Positions 45,734 through 55,730 are shown, counted from the stretch's first letter. The stretch is DNA of 64,000 bases from Clostridium frigidicarnis (GCF_900111985.1 NZ_FOKI01000014.1:41250-105249); one strand, 5' to 3'. The notes: generated from the sequence alone by a model not told the origin. Numbers and translations are program-made.

Positions 45734-47524
45734 TTAAATCTTATATTTTTCTAAGTCTTTTTTGAATTGATTTGTAACCTTTTTAAAATCAGCAATATTT
45801 GTTATAAGCCTTCTTATTTCTTCTGTGTACTTACTTACGTTTGCACTTACTTCTTCTGACGATGCTGAATTTTCTTCTGCAATTGCTGATAATGATTCTA
45901 TAGTATCATAAATAGATGCTATAGAGTCAGCTTCTTTATTTAATTCACTAATTGTTTGAATCATTGATTCTGAAACAGATTGTATTGACACAGTCGCCTC
46001 ATAACTTATATCTCTAACTACGCTCAAACTATTTGTTTCATCTTCTAATACTTTGTATTGACTATCTATGTTTCCAACAAGCATCCCTATATCATCAACA
46101 AATTTAGCAAGATTTGAATTTATATCTCTAACAGCTTCTTTAGATTGCTCTGCAAGCTTTCTTATTGATTCTGCTACCACTGCAAATCCTCTTCCCTGAT
46201 CCCCAGCTCTAGCTGCTTCTATAGATGCATTTAAAGCTAATAAATTAGTTTGTTCTGCTATATCAGATACTATTGATACTATACTTGTTATATCTTGAGC
46301 TTTACCTTGTAAGTTTGCACCTTTTTCCTTAACCTTCATAAAGCTTTCTAATGTTGTTTCTATATTTTTTGAAGCATTGTCAACATTGCTAAAGCTATTA
46401 TTTATTTTATCCATAGCTTTTTCTAATTCTTTTTTATTAGAATTTTCGTTTTGCACTATTCCTTTTAATGCTTCTATGTTACCATTTAATCTTGAAACTG
46501 CTTCCTCTGTATTTTCAGCTTGATTCACAGCACCAGTGGCAACTTGTTCAACTACACCAGATATCTCTCCTGATGTATAATTCATATTCTCTGAAATTTC
46601 ATTTATTGTTGAAACAAATGAATTCATTTCATCAGTAATTCCTTTAAATCCTGTGAAATCGGATCTTACGACCTTTCCGTAAACTTTTAGTTCATCATAA
46701 ATTTGCTCAAAGAAATCATTTGTGCATATTTTACCATCGTGAAAATATTTATTTGAATTAATTCTTTTTAATTCTTCTAAAATATCCTCCTTTGGTCTTA
46801 TAAGTAAGCTAGATACTATAAAGCTTATTATAGAGGAAAATGCTGATATAATTATACCTTTAACTGGGCCTGCAAGTATTATAGATAATATAATTATAGG
46901 TATAAATGTTGCTAGCGCTATCTTTCCTGAAAAACTCTTAATAAATCCAAAGGATAGCATATTATTTAAAATATATTTCTTCTTATAATATATATCCTTA
47001 CTAAAAGTTAATTTTAATTTCAAATATTCAGAGTTTTTTTCAACTTGTTTTATATCAACCTTCTCATTAAAATGTTCACAGCTACCTGTTAAAAGTCCCA
47101 TGAAATAATCGAACATTCCTCTTTTAGATCTATAAGTAAAATATACTTCTCTTGATGATATAGCTTCTATTCCTACTAATGGTGGTTTTGCTCCACTAAA
47201 CTTTTTAGTCATTACAACATGTATATCAAATAAAGATCTTAAAAAAGAATATAAATTATCATGTTCAAAAAGTGCAGGGTAATCTTTATAGAAGGTCTGT
47301 AAATTATCACGACCAATTTCTCTCCACAACTTACCTATATCCATTCCTTTTTGATTTGCTATACTTCTTATAACTGATTTAATTTTTTCATCTTCAACAG
47401 TTTCCACAGGTGTAAAGAATTTATCTTTGTTCCAACCATTACTTTCCATTGCTTCATCTACAACAGATTCACCATATAATCTTCTACATGTTTTAATCCA
47501 TGTAGACACAACTGTTCCTTTCAT
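45734..47524 (-). CDS. H-NOX gas sensor fused to a methyl-accepting chemotaxis protein
   Basis: 596 residues from the ATG at 47524; an ORF five codons longer exists, but the H-NOX fold begins exactly with MKGTVV and GGGGG lies eight bases before this ATG. Order: heme H-NOX domain (1-185), two membrane helices (about 200-245), then a cytoplasmic MCP signalling domain with the tip [18 protein letters not shown] near 435. H-NOX residues are intact: heme ligand H102, P115 and the YxSxR propionate clamp Y131/S133/R135. The distal pocket has W9, N74 and Y140, the hydrogen-bond set that allows stable O2 binding in Thermoanaerobacter H-NOX. It probably drives movement away from oxygen. No che genes are nearby. 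Confidence 0.94.
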   Translation of the reverse strand: MKGTVVSTWIKTCRRLYGESVVDEAMESNGWNKDKFFTPVETVEDEKIKSVIRSIANQKGMDIGKLWREIGRDNLQTFYKDYPALFEHDNLYSFLRSLFDIHVVMTKKFSGAKPPLVGIEAISSREVYFTYRSKRGMFDYFMGLLTGSCEHFNEKVDIKQVEKNSEYLKLKLTFSKDIYYKKKYILNNMLSFGFIKSFSGKIALATFIPIIILSIILAGPVKGIIISAFSSIISFIVSSLLIRPKEDILEELKRINSNKYFHDGKICTNDFFEQIYDELKVYGKVVRSDFTGFKGITDEMNSFVSTINEISENMNYTSGEISGVVEQVATGAVNQAENTEEAVSRLNGNIEALKGIVQNENSNKKELEKAMDKINNSFSNVDNASKNIETTLESFMKVKEKGANLQGKAQDITSIVSIVSDIAEQTNLLALNASIEAARAGDQGRGFAVVAESIRKLAEQSKEAVRDINSNLAKFVDDIGMLVGNIDSQYKVLEDETNSLSVVRDISYEATVSIQSVSESMIQTISELNKEADSIASIYDTIESLSAIAEENSASSEEVSANVSKYTEEIRRLITNIADFKKVTNQFKKDLEKYKI

Positions 47525-47632
47525 AGTTTCTACCCCCATATAAATTATTTAAATATGTTAATATTATATATTTATTAATAAATATTACAAACTAAATATT
47601 ATTAATTTAATCTTACAATATTTTCATAAAAA

Positions 47633-47659
47633 ATAAAAGAGAGTATACCTCTCTTTTAT
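47633..47659 (-). terminator. Terminator after sleC
   Basis: ATAAAAGAGAG (47633-47643) pairs with CTCTCTTTTAT (47649-47659) around a 5-nt loop; T-rich sequence follows on the minus strand. Confidence 0.85.
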
Positions 47660-47677
47660 CTTTTATATTGAAATTCT

Positions 47678-49033
47678 TTAGATATTATTTAAATCATCCC
47701 AATAAGTTATATTTGGAATATTTTCATCATCATACCTATTAAAGTTAGTTGGTGGTATAAATTTCTTTTCTATAGAATTATTTAACTCCCCCCCTCTAAG
47801 TTCAGCAATTTCTGTTACTCCAACATATACCTCTGATATTTTATACCATGTTGCAAAATCTGTATTTCCTGTTTGTGTAAGTGAAAATATTCCTTGAAAT
47901 ACTCTTACAGATTCTTTTGTACTAGGACCATATACTCCATCAACAGCGGTTTTAGGTATAAGTGGATAATTTTTGGCAATCCTGTTTAAATATAATTGTA
48001 CAGTTCTTACTGGTTCTCCTACACTTCCCAAAACCAATGTATATCCCGGCCACGATCTAGGAATTCCTTCTACCTTTTCCGCTCTAACCAAGTCAATGTT
48101 ATTTCCATAGAAATGGGTCAAAATCTCAAATGGTATTTTCCCTTCATCTCCAAGAAACTTACTTCCCCATTGTGTTAGCCATCCTGGGCACTTAACATTT
48201 ACTCCATCGCAATATTGTGCAAGTAATGGTTGTTTTGCTCCTTGCCTTCTAATGTACGTAGAAAAAATATCATCTACAATTCTACTTATATTATCGTATA
48301 TATTTCTTCCAAAGTTAAATGCATGATCGTATGCTGTTGAATTTGTTATATCAAAATTTTTACCCTTTGATATATACCATTCAGTAAATATTCTATTTAG
48401 TGTAAATGATATTATACAATATACATTTGCTCTTATTGTAGTTTCTGGCCAAGTAGCAAATATCTCACATGATGCAACGTTCTTTATATAGTCTCTAAAT
48501 CTAACCGTATAATTTGGTGCAGATGGATCATTAGGACTACCCGCATGAACTATAATAAATTCTGGAACTACAGGTTGAGGAAGAACTACCCCACCAGTTG
48601 TTGGTGGTAATGGTTTATCCGGATCTTCTGGAATTTTAGGAGGAAAACCACCTAATAAAGTATTGGGCTCGACTATTATTATTCTTTCTGGAGCTCTAGT
48701 AAGCCCTGTATCTGGAGTTAAGTTGAATCTTTGAAGTGCTGTAATATCAGGATATATTTGTGCTCCTTTTATCATAACATCCGCATATCCTCTTGCTTCT
48801 AATCTTAAATCTACAAAGCTATATGGTATTTTACCTGTTGGAGTCTGAGAGTATTCTATATTAGGTGCTTCTATTTCTATAGTTTGAGATAAACCAGAAG
48901 AATCTGTTTTCAGATCTACTTCTATTTGTCTTGAACCTATATCTTGTGTGTTTGTTACTGTTATTTTAGCTCCATCTAAAGGTAGAAAACCATCCCCACT
49001 GAATAGTTGAGCTTTTAAAAAACCTTTTGACAT
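47678..49033 (-). CDS. sleC: Spore cortex-lytic enzyme prepro-form SleC
   Basis: 451 residues, close to the usual SleC length. Residues 1 to about 148 are the pre-pro part, ending in a proline-rich linker (PEDPDKPLPPTTGG). The mature enzyme should begin near V149-V150 (VVLPQPVVPEF), where Csp proteases cut in C. perfringens. The hydrolase domain (about 155-340) has DHAFNFGRNIYDNISRI and the C-terminal peptidoglycan-binding domain (about 350-420) GEPVRTVQLYLNRI and VDGVYGPSTKESVRVFQ. SleC degrades the spore cortex during germination after activation. It lies 44 nt downstream of the csp gene and is likely co-expressed with it in sporulating cells. Confidence 0.93.
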   Translation of the reverse strand: MSKGFLKAQLFSGDGFLPLDGAKITVTNTQDIGSRQIEVDLKTDSSGLSQTIEIEAPNIEYSQTPTGKIPYSFVDLRLEARGYADVMIKGAQIYPDITALQRFNLTPDTGLTRAPERIIIVEPNTLLGGFPPKIPEDPDKPLPPTTGGVVLPQPVVPEFIIVHAGSPNDPSAPNYTVRFRDYIKNVASCEIFATWPETTIRANVYCIISFTLNRIFTEWYISKGKNFDITNSTAYDHAFNFGRNIYDNISRIVDDIFSTYIRRQGAKQPLLAQYCDGVNVKCPGWLTQWGSKFLGDEGKIPFEILTHFYGNNIDLVRAEKVEGIPRSWPGYTLVLGSVGEPVRTVQLYLNRIAKNYPLIPKTAVDGVYGPSTKESVRVFQGIFSLTQTGNTDFATWYKISEVYVGVTEIAELRGGELNNSIEKKFIPPTNFNRYDDENIPNITYWDDLNNI

Positions 49034-49077
49034 AATCTTTCCCCTTTTATTACTAATACTGTATATAATATGAATTT

Positions 49078-52000
49078 TTACACTTCTTTGTTACGGTCTA
49101 ATACCATAGATTTTAATTCGTCTAAATCATCAGGCAAAAAATTTATACTTTCACAACTTGAACATCTAGTTCTTATGCTTTGAAAAACTCCCTCTAAACT
49201 TAACATACCATATCCCCACTCTCTATTTGGATAAACGTCTCCGGGACGCTTATTCGTACCTCTTATTAGATAAGTTTTAAGTTTAGGAGCATATAAAGTT
49301 GGATCATTTCCATCCACAATTCCCCATTGAAGCATTAAAGCACATGCTGATGCTAATGTAGCTGATGCTACACTTGCTCCACTTATTGTTATTACACTAT
49401 CATTTTTAGAAATTGTTCTCGCATCGATTCCTCCAGTAGTTATATCTGGCTTTATTCTTTCATCTCTTGTAAATCCTCTTCCAGAAACTGCAACTATAGA
49501 ATTATTATTTTGATTATAAAAAGATGTTGATATTATATATCTACTTGTTGAAGGTGGCGTTAATGTTCCATATGGAGTTGAATTTAAAAATCTTGTATCT
49601 CCCCTTAATAATTTTCTTTGTAAAAGATAAGCATTAAATGTTCCATTAACTATATAATCACCTATAATTCTAAATTGCCATATCCCTTCCTTTAAGTCCC
49701 TCATTGTTACCCTTATTAACTCATCTCCTGTAAGCTCTTCTGGTAAAAAGTATTCTACAGTAACTCTAGTACCTTCATATACAAACTTTATTTCTTCTAC
49801 CTCTTGTAATTTGGCTGGTATTTTTTCAATTACTTCTCCCGAAGGCGAAACTATGCCTAATGATATTTTATCCGGTTTTGTAGCCCACACCTCAAACATT
49901 AAATTTTTCTGCTCTGGTGATACTTTAAGTTCTAATATATGAAAATCTCCAGTTTCATCAATTTCACCTGCAGCATGTGTTCCTGATTCTCCTTCATTTC
50001 CTGTTGATGTTACAGCAACAATTCCTCTTACTCTTGAAACATCATCAATATATCTCTCTATTACACTGTTCCCATCATGTGGTCCTAGATTTGTACCTAA
50101 TGGTATATATATTACCATTGGTCTATTTAAAGCTCTTGCAATATTGAACAAATATTTTATACCAACAATCAAATCTGTCCCCTCATATACCGGATCCTCT
50201 ATATTTATATCAAGTCTACTATTCGCTGTTTTTAACTTTACTACTACTAGCTCTGAATCCGGTGCTCCACCCCTAACTTGAGGATTGTATCCTCTTCCTG
50301 CTATAATACATGCCATACTTGTTCCATGCCCTATTTCATCAAATGATGGAACTATTGAATATGGATTTTCATTTCTTTCATTAGCCTTTATAGCTTCGTT
50401 TATCTTTTCACTTGTATACTCTGTTCCAAAAATCAACCCTTCTGGTGATGGTCCTATGCTCACTGTTTGATCCCAAATAGAAAAAATTCTTGTTGTGTCA
50501 TCCTCATACATAAATTCTCTACTTAGATAGTTAATGCCTGTATCAACAATTCCTATTAACACCCCTTTTCCTCTTAAATTTAGATATTTATTATCATTAA
50601 ATTTATCTATTTGCGCAGCTTCTATAGGTGTTGAATTTAGCGTATATGGCATCTTAGGTACTAAATAAACAATTTCCTTAACCTCTTTTAATAATCTCCT
50701 TTCTTTACCCGTTTGAACTGTTACAATTGCAAAATTATCATCTAGTATAAAGCCACAGGCAAAATCTATATTTTCTAATGCACCTAGAATATCACCATTG
50801 TATTCAACTACATAATTGGTATAATTAGAATCTACATATAAATCACCACAGTTCATTCTGAATCCCCTATACTCATTATTTAAATTTCTACTAAAGCTCT
50901 CATCTATTAAAAGTTGAAGACTATTGTCTGCACATACTGTCCCATATCCCCAAGTTACATTGGGATATACTGTTAGTTGCCTGTTCCTTTTTGCACCTCT
51001 GAGCAAATAATATTTTAACCTCTCACCATATAAAAATGGGTCATTTCTTTCTATCATTCCCCATTGCATGAAAAGGGCACAAATTCCTGCAACTTGAGGC
51101 GCTGCCATGGATGTGCCAGTTTTAGTATCAAATCTTCCACCTGGTATCGCACCTTGAATACTTTCTCCTGGTGCTACTAAATCTGGTTTTAATACAGGAT
51201 TACCTTCACCACCTCTTCCTGAAAATGAAGAAATATTACCAGTTGCATAATCATAACTCCCTACTGAAACTACATTTTGTACTGTAGCTGGTATTCCTAA
51301 TGTATTAAAAACATTTGGTTTCAAAAACTTAGTAGCTGTATTTAATCCCTCAGCAATTGGTAACCATATATCAAAATTACTTGAATAGTCATTATCCAAA
51401 TATATTTTTATTGTCCATACTCCATCATTTATATAATTTGAGACTTCAGGAAGTATTGCTATAATAATTTCTCCACTTATATTAAATGGTTTAGGTCCTG
51501 TATAATAAAAACTAACTCTATCTGTTCCAGCATTCCCTTCTCTAAACCCTTCCTTTATTCTAAACTTTCCTGTACTTATTCCAGATGGATTTTTAAGCTC
51601 TATGCTAATATCACTTAGAATTCCTTTATACAACTGAAATATTATGCCTGTCTCTTCTTTTCCAATATTTAAAGAAATATTCTGTTCCTTCCTAAGCATT
51701 CCGCCTACATGGTGCCCCCTATCTGCTTCATTTCCAGCCGCAACTACAAAAGTTATATTTTCTGCATTACAAACTGTATTTATATACTGCTCCATTACAC
51801 TACTTCCATTATGTGCTCCATCATTGGTGCTGAAACTTAAATTTATAACTAGTGGCTGATTATTTTCATTTTTTTTATCAAGTAAAAACTTTATTCCTCT
51901 CATTATGACTGTGCTCTTTGTATAATTTAACATTCCCTCTGGAGTAAGCTTCACCATAGCTATATCACTCTCATAAGCTACTCCATAAAGTTCTCTTCTT

Positions 52001-52605
52001 ATGTTTCCTCCGGCACAGGCTATACTTGTTACATGTGTTCCATGACCATTTGGATCTCTTTGATTAACTATTGAGTATGGATTTTCAGATTCTATAGCTT
52101 TATTTATTTCCTGTTCAGTGTAAATTACCCCAACTTGAGATAAATCATATATATATTTTATTCTTGTTTTTCCTTCTTTATTTATAAATGCAGGATGTAA
52201 ATAGTCTATACCTGAATCAAGTACCCCAACCATTACACCCTTTCCTGTTAATTTATATAGATCCCATAAATCAGGTATACAAGATGCTTTATTACTAGAA
52301 AATTCAGTTGTATATAAAGTTTGAGGTAATTCAACATAACCTACACCTTCTATCTGTGCTAAATTTTCCAAGTTATCCACAGGCAAAGTTATTATTCCAA
52401 ATCCAAATCCTAGATTTTCAAAGGTTCCTCCAACCTTGTCCACAGACTTATCCACTTTATCCACATTATCCCCAACTATAGCCATAAATTCTAATTTACC
52501 TTGTAAAAACTTTTCCCTTTGAACACGTTTTATAAGTGTTTCTCTTAAATTTGGTGGTAAATTTTGTATTAAACCTAAGAGCGCATCTCCTTTTATTGTA
52601 ATCAT
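49078..52605 (-). CDS. Tandem Csp germination protease (two fused subtilase domains)
   Basis: 1175 residues: prodomain (1 to about 100), subtilase domain 1 (about 108-565), a linker/second prodomain (about 580-660), subtilase domain 2 (about 670-1145). Domain 1 has a full triad: D130 (VGVLDSGID), H188 (NGHGTHV), S499 (GTSMAAP), with N292. Domain 2 has D688 (IGIVDTGIN), H760 (EIGHGTSM), N870, and S1078 in GASVASA instead of GTSMAAP. Csp proteases process pro-SleC when germinants are sensed; the sleC gene follows directly. The fusion recalls CspBA of C. difficile, where the second domain is inactive; in C. perfringens the Csp proteins are separate. The ATG touches GGGGG, an unusually short ribosome spacing. 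Confidence 0.92.
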   Translation of the reverse strand: MITIKGDALLGLIQNLPPNLRETLIKRVQREKFLQGKLEFMAIVGDNVDKVDKSVDKVGGTFENLGFGFGIITLPVDNLENLAQIEGVGYVELPQTLYTTEFSSNKASCIPDLWDLYKLTGKGVMVGVLDSGIDYLHPAFINKEGKTRIKYIYDLSQVGVIYTEQEINKAIESENPYSIVNQRDPNGHGTHVTSIACAGGNIRRELYGVAYESDIAMVKLTPEGMLNYTKSTVIMRGIKFLLDKKNENNQPLVINLSFSTNDGAHNGSSVMEQYINTVCNAENITFVVAAGNEADRGHHVGGMLRKEQNISLNIGKEETGIIFQLYKGILSDISIELKNPSGISTGKFRIKEGFREGNAGTDRVSFYYTGPKPFNISGEIIIAILPEVSNYINDGVWTIKIYLDNDYSSNFDIWLPIAEGLNTATKFLKPNVFNTLGIPATVQNVVSVGSYDYATGNISSFSGRGGEGNPVLKPDLVAPGESIQGAIPGGRFDTKTGTSMAAPQVAGICALFMQWGMIERNDPFLYGERLKYYLLRGAKRNRQLTVYPNVTWGYGTVCADNSLQLLIDESFSRNLNNEYRGFRMNCGDLYVDSNYTNYVVEYNGDILGALENIDFACGFILDDNFAIVTVQTGKERRLLKEVKEIVYLVPKMPYTLNSTPIEAAQIDKFNDNKYLNLRGKGVLIGIVDTGINYLSREFMYEDDTTRIFSIWDQTVSIGPSPEGLIFGTEYTSEKINEAIKANERNENPYSIVPSFDEIGHGTSMACIIAGRGYNPQVRGGAPDSELVVVKLKTANSRLDINIEDPVYEGTDLIVGIKYLFNIARALNRPMVIYIPLGTNLGPHDGNSVIERYIDDVSRVRGIVAVTSTGNEGESGTHAAGEIDETGDFHILELKVSPEQKNLMFEVWATKPDKISLGIVSPSGEVIEKIPAKLQEVEEIKFVYEGTRVTVEYFLPEELTGDELIRVTMRDLKEGIWQFRIIGDYIVNGTFNAYLLQRKLLRGDTRFLNSTPYGTLTPPSTSRYIISTSFYNQNNNSIVAVSGRGFTRDERIKPDITTGGIDARTISKNDSVITISGASVASATLASACALMLQWGIVDGNDPTLYAPKLKTYLIRGTNKRPGDVYPNREWGYGMLSLEGVFQSIRTRCSSCESINFLPDDLDELKSMVLDRNKEV

Positions 52606-52686
52606 CCCCCAAAATCATTATCATTATATAATTATGTTAAATATGGTAAATAGTTATTAAAATTTATATTAAAATCCATTTTACTC

Positions 52687-52795
52687 AGTGACAAGTGACA
52701 AGTTGAGGTTGAAAATCACAGATCTTCTTTAAAAATAGTTCTTATTTCATCATTAACTTGCCACTTGTCACTATATAACGTATTTCTCAAATATA
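52687..52795. repeat. P3 repeat (copy K)
   Basis: CAGTGACAAGTGACAAG, core TTGAAAATCACAGATCTTC, and return arm ACTTGCCACTTGTCACTA. The two GTGACAAG/CTTGTCAC arms are complementary. No gene is visible in 52606-53030. Confidence 0.75.
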
Positions 52796-52819
52796 TAATA
52801 TCTTCTACAAAATAAAAAA

Positions 52820-52864
52820 AAGCTTATATATAAGACAATATTTTAGAGTCTTACATATAAGCTT
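52820..52864 (-). terminator. Terminator of the XRE-regulator transcript
   Basis: AAGCTTATATATAAGAC (52820-52836) pairs with GTCTTACATATAAGCTT (52848-52864); eight T residues follow on the minus strand. P1 copy 8 lies between this terminator and the gene. Confidence 0.88.
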
Positions 52865-52867
52865 CTT

Positions 52868-53028
52868 AGGCACATTCAAAAAAATAACAAGTCAGTATGC
52901 TAGTCTATTTTGTGTCATACTTCGTCAGCGATATTAGCCCATAGTCTATGCTATGAACTAATATCACTTCCTTGTCTGACACAAAATAGACATGGCATCT
53001 TGGACTTGTTATTTTCTTTCATGTGCCT
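52868..53028 (-). repeat. P1 palindromic element, copy 8 (full length, reverse)
   Basis: AGGCACATTCAAAAAAATAA ... CTTTCATGTGCCT. It ends two bases before the stop codon of the XRE gene, so the 3' end of that mRNA carries the hairpin. Confidence 0.9.
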
Positions 53029-53030
53029 TA

Positions 53031-53711
53031 TTATAATTTAATTTCTAATTTTAATAATTTTGCTATAGGTGTTACTTCTTTTATATAAACAGTTTCTGTT
53101 TGCATAGTACCTTTATTGCTTAATATTAGAAGCTTTGAATTATCTAATCTTTTTATATACCTTACAGCACGTATACCATTATATTCTATAAAACATAGAG
53201 AATTATTCTCTATTTCTTTTATACTATGGCAAAATGCTATATCTCCCTTTTGCATTCTATAACCTAGCATTTCATCATTTTCTATTTCTAAAAACATTAC
53301 CTTATCTTGAGCAAATCCCTCTATTTTATTAGAATGAACTGGTAACTCCCTATAACCAATAGCTTTTCTTAAATCATATTTATATATTGGTACATTTCTC
53401 AATACATCTCCAAAAGCTTGGTTCCATATATCTTTAGTCTCACCATCTTTTGACTTATCTTTTTTTATAGATGAATATGAAGGAGCTTTTTCCTCTTTAA
53501 ACACCTCTGATTCAAAAGACATACCAATATCATTAACATTTTTATTTAAAGCTTTAGATATTCTTTGTAAAACTTGTTCATTGGCAATTTTTCTTCCTAG
53601 CTCAAGCTCATTTATAAAACTTTCTGCAACGCCTAATTTTTTAGCTAGTTGCTTTTGAGTCATTTTACTTTCTTCTCTTGCTATCTTTATTTTTTCTCCA
53701 ACCCTACTCAC
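53031..53711 (-). CDS. XRE-family regulator with a LexA/S24-like domain lacking the catalytic Ser
   Basis: 226 residues from a GTG with AGAGG upstream. The N-terminal Cro/CI-type helix-turn-helix (about 5-60, MTQKQLAKKLGVAESFINELE) is followed by a linker and an S24-like domain (about 100-226). In active S24 proteins the motif is GDSM; here it is NDEMLGYRMQKGD (near 145), with Glu in place of the Ser, so self-cleavage is unlikely, though the Lys region (VRYIKR) remains. It probably acts as a stable dimeric repressor or activator. It heads a minus-strand block with DUF3783 and PPIase genes upstream of it. Targets unknown. Confidence 0.85.
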   Translation of the reverse strand: MSRVGEKIKIAREESKMTQKQLAKKLGVAESFINELELGRKIANEQVLQRISKALNKNVNDIGMSFESEVFKEEKAPSYSSIKKDKSKDGETKDIWNQAFGDVLRNVPIYKYDLRKAIGYRELPVHSNKIEGFAQDKVMFLEIENDEMLGYRMQKGDIAFCHSIKEIENNSLCFIEYNGIRAVRYIKRLDNSKLLILSNKGTMQTETVYIKEVTPIAKLLKLEIKL

Positions 53712-53728
53712 TTTACTTTACCTCTCAA

Positions 53729-54091
53729 TTATTTATTATTTTTTTTATACCAATCTCTCTCTTTTATTAAATGTTCTGTTGCAAGATAATCAAAAGTCCA
53801 GGAATTAGAATTTTCAGTAATTACAGCTATAATTACTCTTTTTCCCATTGCACCCCTAATTATTTTTATAAGTACGTCAACCTCTTTATTTGAATACCCA
53901 TTTATAAGTATAATCTTTTCTTTTGGTATACTTTTTTCACTAGGAAGAATTTCAACTTCATTTATTAAGTTTTCTATTTTAGTCCCTATCATATTGTCTT
54001 TTACAATTATATACTCTTTGTTAAATGTTTTTAATATATTTAAATCTTTATTAGCTAAACCATACGCTAATAATACTTTCTTATCTACCAT
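53729..54091 (-). CDS. DUF3783 family protein
   Basis: 120 residues from the ATG at 54091; an in-frame GTG four codons earlier lies within the AGGAG ribosome site. A small alpha/beta protein with VLLAYGLANKDLNILK at the N-terminus and VLIKIIRGAMGKRVIIAVITENS near 80, the DUF3783 signature. No catalytic residues are evident. It starts 14 nt after the peptidyl-prolyl isomerase stop and is followed 17 nt later by the XRE gene, so all three are probably one operon. Confidence 0.82.
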   Translation of the reverse strand: MVDKKVLLAYGLANKDLNILKTFNKEYIIVKDNMIGTKIENLINEVEILPSEKSIPKEKIILINGYSNKEVDVLIKIIRGAMGKRVIIAVITENSNSWTFDYLATEHLIKERDWYKKNNK

Positions 54092-54105
54092 AGATAAAAT
54101 CACTC

Positions 54106-54621
54106 CTATAGCTTTTCTGGCTCATCATATTCAACACCAAAAGTATCAACAGTTACTTCTTTCATAACTTGATCCTCAAATGGTCTATCTGATCTATCTG
54201 TAGCTACACTAACTATTTTTTCAGCAAACTCCATTCCCTCTATAACTTTTCCAAATGATGCGTATTGACCATCTAAATGAGGTGAATTGGCTACCATTAT
54301 AAAGAATTGGCTACCAGCAGAATCTCTTTGCATAGATCTAGCCATTGAAATTACGCCTTTTGAGTGTTTTAAGTCATTATTAAATCCGTTATTTGTAAAT
54401 TCTCCTCTTATACTATATCCTGGACCTCCCATACCTGTTCCATCTGGACATCCACCTTGAATCATAAAACCTGGAATTACTCTATGAAATATTTTACCAC
54501 TATAAAACCCCTTTTTAACAAGGCTTATAAAATTTTTAACTGTATTTGGTGCAACCTCTGGATATAATTCTATTTTTATTACTTCCTCATTTTTTAATTT
54601 TATTGAAACTATTGGATTCAT
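54106..54621 (-). CDS. Cyclophilin-type peptidyl-prolyl cis-trans isomerase
   Basis: 171 residues from the ATG at 54621 with AAGGGAG upstream; an ATG six codons earlier has no ribosome site. Cyclophilin motifs are complete: FHRVIPGFMIQGGCPDGTGMGGPG (catalytic Arg and Gln, near 48-70), GVISMARSMQRDSAGSQFFIM (near 90-110) and FGKVIEGMEFAEKI (near 130). Cytoplasmic, without signal peptide. Catalyses proline isomerisation in protein folding. First gene of the operon with DUF3783 and XRE genes. Confidence 0.95.
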   Translation of the reverse strand: MNPIVSIKLKNEEVIKIELYPEVAPNTVKNFISLVKKGFYSGKIFHRVIPGFMIQGGCPDGTGMGGPGYSIRGEFTNNGFNNDLKHSKGVISMARSMQRDSAGSQFFIMVANSPHLDGQYASFGKVIEGMEFAEKIVSVATDRSDRPFEDQVMKEVTVDTFGVEYDEPEKL

Positions 54622-54712
54622 AAATCTATCTCCCTTCAAAATGTCTTACTATTATATTGATTATACATTAGCACAAAAATTATTCTAATTTTTAGCGCAT
54701 TTATGTGCTTTA

Positions 54713-54870
54713 AGGCACATGGAACAAAATAACAAACCAAAAATGACATGTATATTTTGGGTCAGATAAGGATGTAATATTAGTTTATAGCAAGCTATGG
54801 GCTAACATTACTTATGTAGTATGACACGAAATATACTATCATACTGACTTGTTATTTTTTGAATGTACCT
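54713..54870 (+). repeat. P1 palindromic element, copy 9 (full length, diverged)
   Basis: AGGCACATGGAACAAAATAA ... TATTTTTTGAATGTACCT. Several positions differ from the other full copies, suggesting it is old. A short inverted string ATGTGCTTTAAGGCACAT spans its left edge. Confidence 0.82.
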
Positions 54871-54917
54871 AATATAAAAATAACATATCTATTTATAAAA
54901 TCCTATATTTTTATATA

Positions 54918-54957
54918 AAAAAATAGAGACACCTTTATAAAAAGGAGCCCCTATTTT
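54918..54957 (-). terminator. Terminator after the STAS-like gene
   Basis: AAAATAGAGACACCTTT pairs with AAAGGAGCCCCTATTTT (mismatched in the middle); T-run on the minus strand. Confidence 0.75.
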
Positions 54958-54974
54958 GTTAAAAATTATTTATT

Positions 54975-55253
54975 TTAAAAAGCTGTGCCTAATAACACTC
55001 TCTTATAATCTCTAGAATTTGATAAATTCTTAACATTAACAGCATTGATTACATAGTCTCTTCCTTTTGTGTTTATTAAATCTGTAAAGAATGAAAATAA
55101 GAACGTGGTGGGAATCCTTCCCATTCCATCAAAGTTTAAAATAACTTTCTCTTTATATTCTTCATTTAATGCATCACGTACAAATTCCCTTAATATTATA
55201 GCATCTTCACTTTCATATTCAGCCCCTATAACATCCTTAACTAATATCTCCAT
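54975..55253 (-). CDS. STAS-like (DUF4325) domain protein
   Basis: 92 residues from the ATG at 55253, with GGGGGG upstream. A single small alpha/beta domain: ILREFVRDAL followed by KVILNFDGMGRIPTTFLFSFF near 38-58, the hallmark of DUF4325 STAS-like proteins, which often accompany histidine-kinase-like ATPases. No kinase partner is adjacent here. It is flanked by P1 copy 9 and a P3 region, and transcribed alone. Confidence 0.85.
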   Translation of the reverse strand: MEILVKDVIGAEYESEDAIILREFVRDALNEEYKEKVILNFDGMGRIPTTFLFSFFTDLINTKGRDYVINAVNVKNLSNSRDYKRVLLGTAF

Positions 55254-55514
55254 ATAAAATCCCCCCCACACACAAATTTGTTTTCTAAATTTTCTAACAA
55301 TTATATCTTTATATTTAATATATCAAAAACAAATAATTGTGTCAATGTTTTAACAATGTATTTTGTGTTAATTTTATCAATATATATATAACTTCTTTCT
55401 AAATCTTCTTATTAAGTCCAAATTAAGCATAATAAAGCCATTAATATTAAAAGAAATCATTAATTTTTTTTATTTATTAATAATTTCTTTACAAATTAAA
55501 AAGTCACTACTCCA

Positions 55515-55728
55515 CACTTTAATTAAAAATTGAGATTTGACAATTTACAATTATGGTTAAAAATTACAGGTTTTCTTATTTATAAAAGTTGAGAGTGGAA
55601 GGTGGAAAGCTGAAAGTTATGGTTGAAAATCACAGATTTTCTTCCAAGCTTATATTTTAAATTTAAAATCTTCCTTAGAAGATTTATCCTTCACTCTCAA
55701 CTATCCACTTTCCACATTCAACTAAAAG
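55515..55728. repeat. P3 repeat (copy L, longest symmetrical form)
   Basis: GTTGAGAGTGGAAGGTGGAAA and GCTGAAAGTTATGG, core TTGAAAATCACAGATTTTC, AAGATTTATCCTTCACTC and return arm ACTATCCACTTTCCAC, ATTCAACTA. Left and right arms are complementary over about 35 bp. The rest of the gap (55254-55514) is AT-rich without a gene. Confidence 0.78.
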
Positions 55729-55730
55729 AA

